A DNA stretch of 64,000 bases from Pelecanus crispus (taxonomy: Eukaryota > Chordata > Aves > Pelecaniformes > Pelecanidae), in contig NC_134675.1 in NCBI RefSeq assembly GCF_030463565.1, positions 13,723,862 through 13,787,861 of the forward strand, written 5' to 3'. The notes beneath the pieces are model-generated. The model ran no database searches. It was not told the DNA's origin and saw only the letters and a list, made by a program, of their open reading frames with translations. The translations under genes were made by a program, and so were the position numbers. The first letter of the stretch is position 1, and each line of letters starts with the position of its first letter. Shown one piece after another: positions 53,902-64,000 of the stretch.

Positions 53902-54793
53902 ATCACTTATCTCCAACCCTATCATGCACCTCTCTCATAGTATCACACTTTAATATTTCAGTCTCTTACCGTATGTCTTGCTTTCAACTCCTGCATTTTG
54001 ATGTGCCTTGCCAGTTAAGGTGTTTCCTGTTATAATTATGACTAGAACATGAAACAGTCTCACAGACTGCGATGCTGAACACTGGTGCTTGCTAATTCTT
54101 TGCCGATGCCTTTATTACTTGAGCTTCAAAGTCAGTACTATAACCTTTATGCGAGTCAGTCTCTAGAAAGACCTGACACAAGCTTTTCTAGTCTGTTATA
54201 TGAAAGCACAATGTTTGTTAGGCATCAACAGAAAAGTGGAAATTAAGTCATTAGATTCCATTCTTGAATTTAAGAAGATAGCAAAACATACCTGGATACA
54301 AGAAACTAGCTATTCACAAGAGCAGGATATCTTGTTTGATAAGACAGAGGGATATAAAAGAAGAAATCCAGTTGGGTAGTAACACTGATTTTAGAAAGAG
54401 AAAAAACAGGGTCTTGTCTATTCATTGCCACACAGAACTGGCAATAAAGCCAAAGAAGGGCATAAAAGCATAAGCTGCTACCAATGAGCGTTAATCTGAA
54501 TTTACAGTTTCCACATTATCAGCCCAGGAAAGTGTCCTTTGGGGTTCATGGTATTCTGGTAGTCTTTGCTATTAGCCATCTTCCCCACAGGAGGGGATCC
54601 AACTTTAAAAAAGAAAACTCAATCGACAGCTTTTCCTGTCTCAGAACAATCCTCTGTTCATGAATGAAATCACAAATTACGTGTGAAGCTAAAGGTCTGC
54701 ATGTAAGCATCCAAAGGGAAAGATCAACCATAGATATCTCAGCATGATGCCTGCCTTGATGCAGCATTAATTTCCAAATGTAACAGTTCAACT
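53902..54793. other. Unassigned unique sequence
   Basis: No gene, RNA or repeat recognised. Confidence 0.45.
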
Positions 54794-56310
54794 TAGAATC
54801 ATAGAATCGTTTAGGTTGGAAAAGACCTTTAAGATCATCCAGTCCAACCATTAACCTACACTACCAAGTCTACTCTAAGCCAATCAGGGGTAGACTAGAC
54901 TAAACCATGTCCCAAAGTGCCACATCTACCCGTTTTTTAAACACTTCCAGGGATGGGGACTCCACCACCTCTCTGGGCAGCCTGTTCCAATGCTTGACTA
55001 CCCTTTCCATGAAGAAATTTTTCCTAATTTCCAACCTAAACCTCCCCTGGCGCAGCTTGAGCCCATTTCTTCTCGTCCTATCGCTAACTACATGGGAGAA
55101 GAGACCAACACCCACCTCACTAAAACCTCCTTTCAGGTAGTTGTAGAGAGTGATAAGGTCTCCCCTCAGCCTCCTCTTCTCCAGGCTAAACAATCCCAGT
55201 TCCCTCAGCCACTCCTCATAAGGCCTGTGCTCCAGACCCTTCACCAGCTTTGCTGCCCTTCTCTGAACATGGTCCAGCACCTCAATGTCTTTCTTGTAGT
55301 GAGGGGCCCAAAAATGGACACAGTATTCCAGGTGCGGCCTCACCAGTGCCGAGTACAGGGGGACAATCACCTCCCTGCTCCTGCTGGCCACACTATTCCT
55401 GACACAAGCCAGGATGCTGTTGGCCACCTTGGCCACCTGGGCACACTGCTGGCTCATGTTCAGCCGGCTGTTGTCCAACACCCCCAGGTCCTTTTCGGCC
55501 AGGCAGCTTTCCAGCCACTCTTCCCCAAGCCTGTAGCGTTGCATGGGGTTGTTGTGACCCAAGTGTAGGACCCGGCACTTGGCCTTGTTAAACCTCATAC
55601 AGTTGGCCTCGGCCCATTGGTCCAGCCTGTCCAGGTCCCTCTGCAGGGCCATCCTACCCTCCAGCAGATCGACACTCCCACCCAGTTGGGTGTCGTCTGC
55701 AAACTTACTGAGGGTGCACTCAATCCCCTCATGCAGATCATCGATAAAGGTATTAAACAAGGCTGGCCCCAAAACGGAGCCCTGGGGAACACCGCTCGTG
55801 ACCGGCTGCCAACTGGACTTAACTCCATTCACCACTACTCTCTGGGCTCGGCCACCCAACCAGTTTTTTACCCAGCGAAGACTACGCCCGTACAAGCCAT
55901 GAGCTGCCAGCTTCCCAAGGAGAATATTGTGGGAGACGGTGTCAAAAGCTTTGCTAAAGTCCAGGTAAATGACATCCACAGCCTTTCCATCATCCACCAG
56001 GTGGGTCACCAGTTCATAGAAGGAGATCAGGTTGGTCAAGCAGGACCTGCCTTTCATGAACCCATGCTGGCTGGGCCTGATCCCCTGGTTGACCTGCACT
56101 TGCCTGTTGAACTTCTTGCTGGGCTTTTGCTTTTCTAATTTCCTCCCTGCATGACCTAACAAGATCCCTGTACTCCTCCTGAGTTGCCTGCCCCTTCTTC
56201 CAAAGGCGGTAGACTCTCCTTTTTTCCCTGAGTCCCCGCAAAAGCTCCCTATTCAGCCCGGCGGCTCCCTATTCAGCCAGCTTGACCTGCTGTTTACTAA
56301 CAGAGAAGGG
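54794..56310 (-). mobile_element. CR1 LINE, minus strand, internal deletion and 5' inversion
   Basis: The tail AATCATAGAATCG (reversed) is at 54796. The open minus frame 56162-54900 (420 aa) runs from the endonuclease/RT linker directly into the [23 protein letters not shown] block, then [51 protein letters not shown] and the full C-terminus. Relative to the copy at 59048-63212, about 550 bases (equivalent to 61345-61899) are deleted without breaking the frame. The outer end (56272-56303) carries a short CR1 segment in the opposite direction ('cttgacctgctgtttactaac'). Confidence 0.9.
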
Positions 56311-56739
56311 AAAAAAAAAACCACACAAAACAAAACAAAACAAAAAACCCTTAACTGTTTACTGAAAGCTCAAGAATCTTAACAACTCCTCTCTCAGACC
56401 TCCTTGGTTCTGAAGATGCCTTTCCCTACACTTTTAAAACACCACTTGGACAAAACTAGAGACACTTAGTTTAACTTCATGTGGGGGTGGGGTGGGGGGG
56501 GGTTGTCTTTTCCCAGAAAAATTTAGCTTATGATAACAAATGTCAGTTGTGCCACCTGCACAGAGACCACATCAGTTTTCAACACGGGTTTTAAAATCTG
56601 AACTAGATCCACGTAATGGATTGACACTCTTCCCCATTACCAGTATCAGTAGGGTACACAGATTGCCAACACTCTGCCCCGACTGACATCCACAGCAGCA
56701 TAAGCAGGTTGCCACCCACATTATTCATGGAAGGTATTA
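56311..56739. other. Unassigned sequence
   Basis: Begins with an A-rich tract (56310-56346) after the CR1 and then unique sequence with a G-rich patch near 56486-56503. No gene seen. Confidence 0.4.
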
Positions 56740-57005
56740 TTCTCTCAAATCACTCTACCATTGGTGGAGCAACTCTCACCCGCATTCAAAAGGCATTTGC
56801 ACAGTTGGCTGTTGCTGCCAGATGACCTGGACACTGAGTGTCCCTGGCAGTCCACTGGAGCCATGGCATCACTTATGAGCCTGTGTTTGCTATTGGCGAG
56901 TTGCCGTATGGGCACGTTGTTGCTCATCTTTCCTACTGCCTCAATAAAGCTTTGTTTTAGAACATGTTGTCAGACTCCATTAGTGTTTGGACCACATTAT
57001 TGGCA
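56740..57005 (+). mobile_element. Probable ERV-VIII 5' LTR end and primer region
   Basis: 'ctcaataaagctttgttttag' (poly(A) signal, 56940 on) and 'gtttggaccacatta' are followed by TTGGCATCACAAACAGGAT (about 56999-57017), which has the position and form of a primer binding site. The tRNA is not identified. The left boundary of the LTR is not defined. Confidence 0.5.
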
Positions 57006-58124
57006 TCACAAACAGGATAAGAGTCTTTCCAACAACTACTGGAGGTTTTAGGAAAGGAGCAAGTTCGGAGCTCCCCACAATGGGAGGAGGATTTGGTCCA
57101 AGATAACTGAACAGATCCCCAGGCTATGAGGGATGAATTTGAACTGTGGCATAAGGCCAGTCACTGTAAACAAGGAAAGGGCAAGGGAGCCTTAATCAGC
57201 CTCCTGAGTTGTGCCCTCAACATTGCCTGGACTGAAGTTACCAGGCTGCATGGCACTCTCAAACAGGTGGGAGAAGCTAAGCAAGGGACCAAGAGGGATG
57301 AGCATAAGTTATCCTCCTTGGCTCAGCAGGCCCTTGAGGCCTGGAGAAATCACCCCAGTACAATGGCCCAAGTTAGGGCCACTATCTACCAGGACGATAA
57401 GGATGATAATTGGGACAGGGACATTTTTGGTCATGGACCAGACCCTGACGCCCTTCCCAACCCTACAGGGGAAGGCTAGGTGGAGCAGCTCAGGAGTCTC
57501 TGGCGCACTGGGGCAGCTCTAACTTACCTCAGTGAAGGGGACCATGGGCGTGGGAGCTCTGCACACCCTGGCTGCAGGGGTGGGCACGATGGCAATGGCT
57601 TCTGTACCCAGCAGTCAGATACAGAGGAATCCTCACCTGGGCAGAGGACAGGGCACCTACACAAGCCAGACAGAGAGGGACCACCTCAGACGGCTCCTGC
57701 TGGAAACTGGGTTTACCCCTCCCAACAAATTAATAAATTGCTGAATAATGTTTTGTTACAGCTTTTGAATGGCCATCATCTTGCAGCACCTCCCGGCAAG
57801 CCAGTGTTAACCCCTTAGCATCCCCCCCAAGGCACTGCCAGACAACTAGTTGGCAGGTATCCACTGCCAGATGGAGATCTGCCTCCTATCCCTGTTTTCT
57901 GGCATACCCTTTTTGCTTAGCCCACATCATAGCCCCAACTAGAAGTTGTCATGAATGACTGGCGCTCAGTCACCATTGTTGTGGACACCAGGGCCCAAAT
58001 CTCAATGTTAGATCCACAGACCACCCCTTCAGGCTGTTCTAGAAGCAATTTTGTATTTCAGGAAGTGATAACATCCATGACAAGCCCAGAGCTGCCGACT
58101 CAGCCTGGCTACTGGACCCATCTG
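57006..58124 (+). pseudogene. ERV-VIII gag and protease remnant
   Basis: The frame 57126-57479 (117 aa) is hydrophilic and Gag-like (LISLLSCALNIAWTEVTRLH, ALEAWRNHPSTMAQVRATIY, ending in an acidic, Pro-rich stretch). The segment 57951-58124 reads NDWRSVTIVVDTRAQISML, an aspartic protease signature with DTG changed to DTR, so it is dead. The text differs from the ERV-I/V gag, indicating another retrovirus lineage. The interval 57480-57940 between them is open in short frames only. Confidence 0.6.
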
Positions 58125-58609
58125 TGTACTGGATTTGGCTAGGACAGTTAATTTTCTTCTTAGTAGCTTGTATGGTGCTATGTTTTGGATTTGTAATGAA
58201 AACAGTGTTGATAACACACTGATGTTTTAGCTATTGCTGAACAGTGCTTGCACAGCATCAAGGCATCTCACCCTGCTTCTCACACTGCCCCACCAGCAAG
58301 TAGGCTGGGGGTGGGGGGCTGACCTTCAGAGTTATGGCATTTGTCTTCTCAAGTAACCATTACATGTGATGAAGCCCTGCTTTCCTGGAGATGGCTGAAC
58401 ACCTGCCTGCCGATGGGAAGTAGTGAATGAATTCCTTATTTTGCTTTGCTTACACACGCAGCTTTTGCTTTACCTATTAAGCTGTCTTTCTCTCAAACCA
58501 CGAGTTTTCTTACTTTTGCTCTTCTGATTCTCTCCCCCATCCCACTGAATGGGGGAGCAAACGAGCGGCTGTGCAGTGCTTAGCTGCCTACAGGGGTTAA
58601 ACCACAACA
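58125..58609 (+). mobile_element. Solo LTR-A2, forward, TSD ATCTG/ACCTG
   Basis: Starts TGTACTGGATTTGGCTAGG, ends ..GGTTAAACCACAACA, 485 bp. The flanking 5-mers are ATCTG (58120-58124) and ACCTG (58610-58614), one mismatch. The CRE/TATA segment is missing from the middle ('gtaggctgggggtggggggctg' jumps to 'gagttatggcatttgtc'), so it is an internally deleted copy. Confidence 0.85.
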
Positions 58610-59047
58610 ACCTGGAAAAATCCTCTTGCTACATTGCATTCGTTTTACTTGTACTACTGTTGGTTATTCTGTGCAAGAACCAATTTTGAATATGCTGTGG
58701 ATACTGTTCTGAGGAACAGTCCACCAGGGCCTTGCTGGTTGGGATTTTAACTTGTTAATTTGCACATCTCAGGTGCTGGCAAATGTTAGAAAGGGAACTT
58801 ATTGGGGGATTTGTACACAGCATCCTGCATCTGGCCACCAAGGAGTTCCTGTGGTGGGACTGCTAGTATTGGTGGAATTGTGGATCCATGCGCCCAAAAC
58901 TTTTATCAAATGTTACTCTATTTGGGCTAATCTCTCAACCACTGACTACCCACTGCTGCCTCAGTGAAGAGCAGATCAGAATTCTACATCCTCCAGAACT
59001 TTACGGGCTATGATCCATCCCATGATCAGCTACAAACCATGTGGCAG
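58610..59047 (+). pseudogene. Possible ERV-VIII continuation, unassigned
   Basis: Sequence after the solo LTR up to the CR1 start. Short plus-strand frames (for example FVLLVLLLVILCKNQF around 58640) have no clear match. It is presumed to be more of the retrovirus because it follows the target duplication, but this is not shown by motifs. Confidence 0.3.
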
Positions 59048-59155
59048 GGTTTGCAAGAGCAGGGCGCGTGGGGAGGGCCGAGTGCTCCTGCTCCTAAGTT
59101 CCAAAGGGAAACTCGGGCAGCGGTCATTGTCTGCCCAGGAGAACACCTGGCAGCT

Positions 59156-60247
59156 ATGGTCACCACTCGCCCGAAAGCCTCTGCCAGAAGGAATGCAGGG
59201 ACCCAGACGGAGCTCCCGCACAAACACGCAGCCGTCCAGGTCGCCGGCTGCAGGGAGTGCCTGAGCCTGTCGCTTGTACCACAAGGCAGCAGAGACGGCA
59301 AATGTCTTCGCTGTGAACAGGTAGATGATCTGCTCAGCCTGGTGGCAGAGCTGAAGGAGGAGGTGGAAAGGCTGAGGAGCATCAGGGAGTGTGAGAGGGA
59401 GATAGACTGGTGGAGCCACACCCTGCCGTCCCTGGGGCCAGGGCAGCAGGCGGAGGCCCCACAAGGAGCGGAGGATCCCCTGCCCTCTTGCCGGCAAGCA
59501 GAAGGAAGGGACCTAAGAGATGGGGGGGAATGGAAACAGGTCCCTGCCCGGGGTGGCAGGCGAATCCCCTCCCGGCCTCCCTCACCTTCCCAGCTACCTT
59601 TACACAACAGATATGGGGCTCTGGAAGTTGAGGCCCAGGCAAGCCAGGAGGGAGGTGAAGGCGAAGGTCCAGCCAGGGGGTTGCCAAGGGCCAGTCAGTC
59701 CACCCCACGGATTACAACTGCCCCTGTTAAGAAAAAAAGGAGGGTAATTGTGGTGGGGGATTCCCTCCTGCGGGGAACTGAGGGCCCGATCTGCCGCCCG
59801 GACCCATCCCACAGGGAAGTCTGCTGCCTCCCTGGGGCCCGGGTTAGGGATGTTACTAGGAAACTCCCTGATCTCGTAAGGCCCTCCGATTACTACCCAT
59901 TGCTGGTTGTACAGGTGGGCAGTGACGAGATTGCACATAGAAGTCCTAAGGCAATGAAGAGGGACTTCAGGGCACTGGGGCGATTGGTCGCAGGATCGGG
60001 AGCGCAGATAATTTTTTCCTCTATCCTGTCAGTGGCAGCTAGGAGTGCTGAAAGCAACAGGAAAACTCACCTGATTAACAGGTGGCTCAGAGGCTGGTGC
60101 CGTCAGTGGAACTTCGGGTTTTTTGATCACGGGGAGGTTTACACGGCACCAGGCCTGCTGGCAGCTGATGGAGATCGGCTGTCTCCAAAGGGGAAAAGGA
60201 TTCTCACCCATGAGTTGGCGGGACTCATTGAGAGGGCTTTAAACTAG
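59156..60247 (+). CDS. CR1 ORF1 protein (SGNH/GDSL esterase-type)
   Basis: 363 residues, open from MVTTRPKASARRNAGTQTEL to GLIERALN. The N-terminal part has a Cys pair pattern (CRECLS, then CLRCE) like the zinc-knuckle region of CR1 ORF1, followed by a short coiled coil (LSLVAELKEEVERL) for multimerisation. The C-terminal half is an SGNH hydrolase domain: GDSLL with Ser203, an oxyanion-type VQVGSDEIAH (usually G-x-N-D), and DGDRLSPKG at 338 where D-x-x-H is expected; the His is Arg341 here. ORF1 proteins of this type bind nucleic acid and, in other CR1 elements, act as esterases. This copy probably lacks esterase activity. The frame is open 64 codons further upstream (58964), but MVTTR is the usual CR1 start. 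Confidence 0.85.
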   Translation: MVTTRPKASARRNAGTQTELPHKHAAVQVAGCRECLSLSLVPQGSRDGKCLRCEQVDDLLSLVAELKEEVERLRSIRECEREIDWWSHTLPSLGPGQQAEAPQGAEDPLPSCRQAEGRDLRDGGEWKQVPARGGRRIPSRPPSPSQLPLHNRYGALEVEAQASQEGGEGEGPARGLPRASQSTPRITTAPVKKKRRVIVVGDSLLRGTEGPICRPDPSHREVCCLPGARVRDVTRKLPDLVRPSDYYPLLVVQVGSDEIAHRSPKAMKRDFRALGRLVAGSGAQIIFSSILSVAARSAESNRKTHLINRWLRGWCRQWNFGFFDHGEVYTAPGLLAADGDRLSPKGKRILTHELAGLIERALN

Positions 60248-60249
60248 GT

Positions 60250-63112
60250 TTGAAGGGGGAAGGGGAAGGGGATATAAACGGGCCCACTAGTGAGGAGCCC
60301 AGGGGCAGCATGGCAACATTGGGGGCGAAATCGATAGCTCGGCTCAAGTGCATCTACACCAATGCATGCAGCATGGGCAACAAACAGGAGGAGCTGGAGG
60401 CCCTTGTGCAGCAGGATGGCTATGACATAGTCGCCATCACAGAAACGTGGTGGGATGACTCTCATGACTGGAGTGCTGCACTGGAGGGCTATAAGCTCTT
60501 CAGAAGGGATAGGCAAGGAAGGAGAGGTGGTGGGGTGGCTCTGTATGTTAGGCAGTGTTTTGACTGCATAGAGCTCAACAGTGGTGATGACAAGGTAGAG
60601 TGCTTATGAGTGAGGATGAGGGGGAAGGCCAGCAAGGCGGATGTCCTGTTGGGAGTCTGCTATAGACCACCCAACCAGGATGTAGAGGTAGATGAAGCAT
60701 TCTATAAGCAGCTGGCAGAAGTCTCGCAATCACTAGCCCTTGTTCTCGTGGGGGACTTCAACTTGCCAGACATCTGCTGGAAATACCATACAGCAGAGAG
60801 GCAGCAGTCCCAAAAGTTCCTAGAGCATGTGGGGGATAACTTCCTGACACAGCTGGTAAGCAAGCCTACCAGAGGAGGTGCCTCGCTTGACCTGCTGTTT
60901 ACTAACAGAAAAGGGCTTGTGGGAAATGTCGAGGTCGGAGGCCGTCTCGGGCTTAGCGACCACGATATGATAAAGTTCTCGATTCTGGGTGATGCCAAGC
61001 GGAGAGGCAGCAAAACTGTTACGATGGACTTCCAGAGGGCAGACTTTGGCCTCTTCAGGACCCTGGTTGGGAAAGTCCCTTGGGAGGCAGTCCTGAAGGG
61101 CAAAGGGGTCCAGGAAGGCTGGGCCTTCTTCAAGAAGGAAGTCTTAAGGGCGCAGGAGCGGGCTGTCCCCGTGTCCCGTAAGACCAACCGGCGGGGAAGA
61201 CGACCGGCCTGGCTGAACAGGGAGCTTTTGCGGGGAATCAGGGGGAAAAAAGGAGAGTCTACCGCCTTTGGAAGAACGGGCGGGCAACTCAGGAGGAGTA
61301 CAGGGATCTTGTCAGGTCCTGCAGGGAGGAAATTAGAAAGGCAAAAGCCCAGCTAGAACTCAATCTGGCCAATGCTGTAAAAGATAATAAAAAATGCTTT
61401 TACAAGTACATTAGCAATAAAAGGAGAGCCAAGGAGGACCTCCATCCTTTGCTGGATGCAGGGGGAACATTGTCACCGAGGACAAGGAAAAGGCTGAGGT
61501 ACTTAACGCCTTCTTTGCCTCTGTGTTTAACAGCCAGACCGGTCATCCCCAGGGCACTCAGGCCCCTGAGCTAGAGGATAGGGATGGGGACAAGAATGGA
61601 GCCCTCATAGTCCAGGAGGAAGCAGTTAATGACCTGCTATGCCACCTGGACGCTCACAAGTCTATGGGGCCAGATGGGATCCACCCAAGAGTACTGAGGG
61701 AGCTGGCGGAGGAGCTTGCCAAGCCACTCTCCATCATCTATCAGCAGTCCTGGTTAACAGGGGAGGTCCCTGATGACTGGAGGCTTGCCAATGTGACGCC
61801 CATCTACAAGAAGGGCCGGAAGGAGGACCCGGGGAACTACAGGCCTGTCAGCCTGACCTCGGTGCCGGGGAAGATTATGGAGAGGTTCATCTTGAGTGAA
61901 CTCAACAGGCAAGTGCAGGTCAACCAGGGGATCAGGCCCAGCCAGCATGGGTTCATGAAAGGCAGGTCCTGCTTGACCAACCTGATCTCCTTCTATGACC
62001 TGGTGACCCACCTGGTAGATGATGGAAAGGCTGTGGATGTCATTTACCTGGACTTTAGCAAAGCTTTTGACACCGCCTCCCACAATATTCTCCTTGGGAA
62101 GCTGGCAGCTCATGGCTTGGACGGGCGTAGTCTTCGCTGGGTAAAAAACTGGTTGGGTGGCCAAGCCCAGAGAGTAGTGGTGAATGGAGTTAAGTCCAGT
62201 TGGCAGCCGGTCACGAGTGGTGTTCCCCAGGGCTCCGTTTTGGGGCCAGCCTTGTTTAATATCTTTATCAATGATCTGGATGAGGGGATTGAGTGCACCC
62301 TCAGTAAGTTTGCAGACGACACCAAACTGGGTGGGAGTGTCGATCTGCTGGAGGGTAGGATGGCCCTGCAGAGGGACCTGGACAGGCTGGACCAATGGGC
62401 CGAGGCCAACTGTATGAGGTTTAACAAGGCCAAGTGCCGGGTCCTACACTTCGGTCACAACAACCCCATGCAGCGCTACAGGCTTGGGGAAGAGTGGCTG
62501 GAAAGCTGCCTGGACGAAAAGGACCTGGGGGTGTTGGTAGACAGCTGGCTGAACATGAGCCAGCAGTGTGCCCAGGTGGCCAAGGCGGCCAACAGCATCC
62601 CGGCTTGTATCAGGAATAGTGTGGCCAGCAGGAGCAGGGAAGTGATTGTTCCCCTGTACTCAGCGCTGGTGAGGCCGCACCTGGAATACTGTGTCCAGTT
62701 TTGGGCCCCTCAATACAAAAAAGACATTGAGGTGCTGGAGCGTGTCCAGAGAAGGGCAACAAAGCTGGTGAAGGGTCTGGAGCACAGGCCTTATGAGGAG
62801 CAGCTGAGGGAACTGGGGTTGTTTAGTCTGGAGAAGAGGAGGCTGAGGGGAGACCTTATTGCTCTCTACAACTACCTGAAAGGAGGTAGTAGTGAGGTGG
62901 GTGTTGGTCTCTTCTCCCATGTAGTTAGCGATAGGACGAGAAGAAATGGGCTCAAGCTGTGCCAGGGGAGGTTTAGGTTGGAAATTAGGAAAAATTTCTT
63001 TATGGAAAGGGTAGTCAAGCATTGGAACAGGCTGCCCAGAGAGGTGGTGGAGTCCCCATCCCTGGAAGTGTTTAAAAAACGGGTAGATGTGGCACTTTGG
63101 GACATGGTTTAG
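60250..63112 (+). pseudogene. CR1 ORF2 (endonuclease and reverse transcriptase), broken
   Basis: The APE-type endonuclease comes first: YTNACSMGNKQEEL, DIVAITETWW (catalytic E), VLVGDFNLPDICW (D/N), and GLSDHDMI (D/H). A TGA at 60607-60609 replaces a Trp codon; the frame continues in phase to 61356. Frame shifts follow, near the A-run at about 61247-61252 and near 61462 (one G fewer than at 25903). The 3' part, 61523-63112 (529 aa), is fully open: [61 protein letters not shown] (catalytic F-A-D-D), and the C-terminal [15 protein letters not shown]. One stop and two shifts make it non-autonomous, but it is otherwise well preserved. Confidence 0.9.
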
Positions 63113-63258
63113 TCTAGCCTACCCCTGATTGGCTTAGAGTAGACTTGGTAATGTAGGTTAATGGTTGGACTGGATGATCTTAAAGGTCTTTTCCAACCTA
63201 AACGATTCTATGATCCTACACCATGCAAACCTACCATGGCAATATTGACAATTGCCTG

Positions 63259-63794
63259 TGTCCTGGTTTTGGCTGGGATAGAGTTAATTTTCTTCCCAGT
63301 AGCTGGCATAGTGCTGTGTTTTGGATTTTGTATAAAAATAATGCTGATAACACACTGATGTTTTAGTTGTTGCTAAGTACTGCTTATGCTAGTCAAGGAC
63401 TTTTCAGCTTCCCATGCTCTGCCAGGTGCACAAGAAACTGGGAGGGGGCACAGCCAGAATAATTGATCCAAACTGACCAAGGGCTATTCCATACCATATG
63501 ACTTCATGCTCAGTATATAAACTGGAGGGGGTTGGCTGGGGGGCAGCAATCGCTGCTCGGGAACTGTCTGGGTATTGGTCGGCAGGTGGTGAGCAATTGC
63601 ATTGTGCATCACTTGCTTTGTACATTATCATCATTACTATTTTACTTTATTTCAATTATTAAACTGTTCTTATCTCAACCCGGGAGTGTTTCTCACTCTT
63701 AGTCTTCCGATTCTCTCCCCCATCCCACCGGGGTAGGGGGAGTGAGTGAGCAGCTGCATGGTGCTTAGTTGCTGGCTGGGGCTAAACCACAACA
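63259..63794 (+). mobile_element. Solo LTR-A, forward, 5-bp TSD GCCTG
   Basis: Starts TGTCCTGGTTTTGGC, ends ..CTAAACCACAACA, 536 bp. GCCTG occurs at 63254-63258 and 63795-63799. TATATAAA is present; the CRE-like site has one change (TGACTTCA) and the palindrome one mismatch (GCAGCAATCGCTGCTC). The TTA-rich tract is shorter than in other copies. Confidence 0.92.
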
Positions 63795-64000
63795 GCCTGA
63801 AAGACACCACTCGCTGCAGTGACCCTAGCACAATAGGCACCCCCAGCCTATACTGGCTGTGCAGCAATCATGCCATGAAAAAACCTCACACAGAGGTGGG
63901 AGGGGACCTGCACACTCAGACAAATAGTGCCTGGGATGGATGTTGTGAAGAAAACCTTGATGCAACCCATGCCCACAATTGCCCTGATACCCTGCAACAT
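63795..64000. other. Unassigned sequence at window end
   Basis: About 200 bases with no recognised gene or repeat. Confidence 0.4.

Larger units (their letters stand above)
59048..63212 (+). mobile_element. CR1 LINE, nearly full length, plus strand
   Basis: A 4.1-kb element with a short 5' UTR, ORF1 (59156-60247), ORF2 (60250-63112, broken), a 3' UTR, and the tail 'acgattctatgatccta'. It is the most complete non-LTR element here. The 3' UTR (63113-63212) equals the reversed 3' UTRs at 17511-17640 and 54794-54910, so the three copies are one subfamily. The exact 5' boundary is uncertain by a few tens of bases. Confidence 0.92.

Noticed and set aside
61754..62395. 213-codon minus-strand frame opposite CR1 ORF2
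   Set aside because: It is an antisense shadow of the RT frame. The same shadow appears opposite other CR1 copies (for example 55617-56138).

Overview
The window reads as a bird genome, from a repeat-packed stretch around one conserved single-copy gene. The evidence is the CR1 LINE family (3' ends with ATTCTATGA-type repeats, GDSL-type ORF1, endonuclease/reverse-transcriptase ORF2), several avian-style endogenous retroviruses (ERVs) and LTRs, and ZBTB5 encoded intact on the minus strand. In human, ZBTB5 lies on 9p, which corresponds to the avian Z. Summing the intervals listed here, roughly 47 of 64 kb is LTR/ERV or CR1. That is far more than a normal avian autosome or Z carries, so a W-linked or otherwise non-recombining sex-chromosome segment is a reasonable inference, but it is not proven.

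LTR names used below. LTR-A: about 565 bp, starts TGTCCTGGTTT, ends ACCACGACA, carries a CRE-like TGACGTCA and TATATAAA. LTR-A2: relatives starting TGTACTGGGTCTGG or similar. LTR-B: about 1.0-1.1 kb with an internal minisatellite of 45-48 bp units. LTR-C: 436 bp, attached to a gammaretrovirus-like gag. LTR-D: about 580 bp. LTR-E: 943 bp. Repeat F: an unnamed LTR-like repeat. Nearly every complete solo LTR has a 5-bp target-site duplication (TSD).

Layout. 1-2 kb: repeat F, a CR1 scrap, a solo LTR-A. 2.0-4.7 kb: inverted and nested LTR-B copies. 4.7-9.4 kb: ERV-I (truncated 5' LTR, tRNA-Lys-type primer site, membrane-type leader ORF, gag, protease, RT, RNase H) with a solo LTR in RNase H. 9.4-13.6 kb: minus-strand ERV-II and ERV-III. 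14.2-15.9 kb: LTR-D and LTR-E. 16.0-19.2 kb: ERV-IV RNase H/integrase with a CR1 and a solo LTR inside. 19.2-25.8 kb: ERV-V, whose pol is split by three LTR-A insertions. 25.8-29.6 kb: two CR1 copies. 31.5-33.8 kb: ERV-VI, internally deleted, inside repeat F. 35.7-37.8 kb: old CR1 with LTR-D inside. 37.8-48.2 kb: the ZBTB5 locus, with 3' flank, a single coding exon (40428-42449), a 5.5-kb intron full of repeats, and a CpG-rich candidate promoter/exon 1 near 48.0-48.2 kb. 48.3-54 kb: LTR-B pieces, a CR1, and ERV-VII (LTR-C plus gag start). 54.8-56.3 kb: a rearranged CR1. 56.7-59.0 kb: ERV-VIII gag/protease with a solo LTR. 59.05-63.2 kb: an almost full-length CR1. 63.26-63.79 kb: a solo LTR-A.

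The only host gene recognised is ZBTB5, a BTB/zinc-finger transcriptional repressor. All other coding sequence is mobile-element derived and almost all of it is broken. The most unusual signal is the region between primer site and gag core in ERV-I, ERV-V and ERV-VI, which encodes hydrophobic, membrane-type segments followed by a Thr/Pro-rich repeat of variable copy number.
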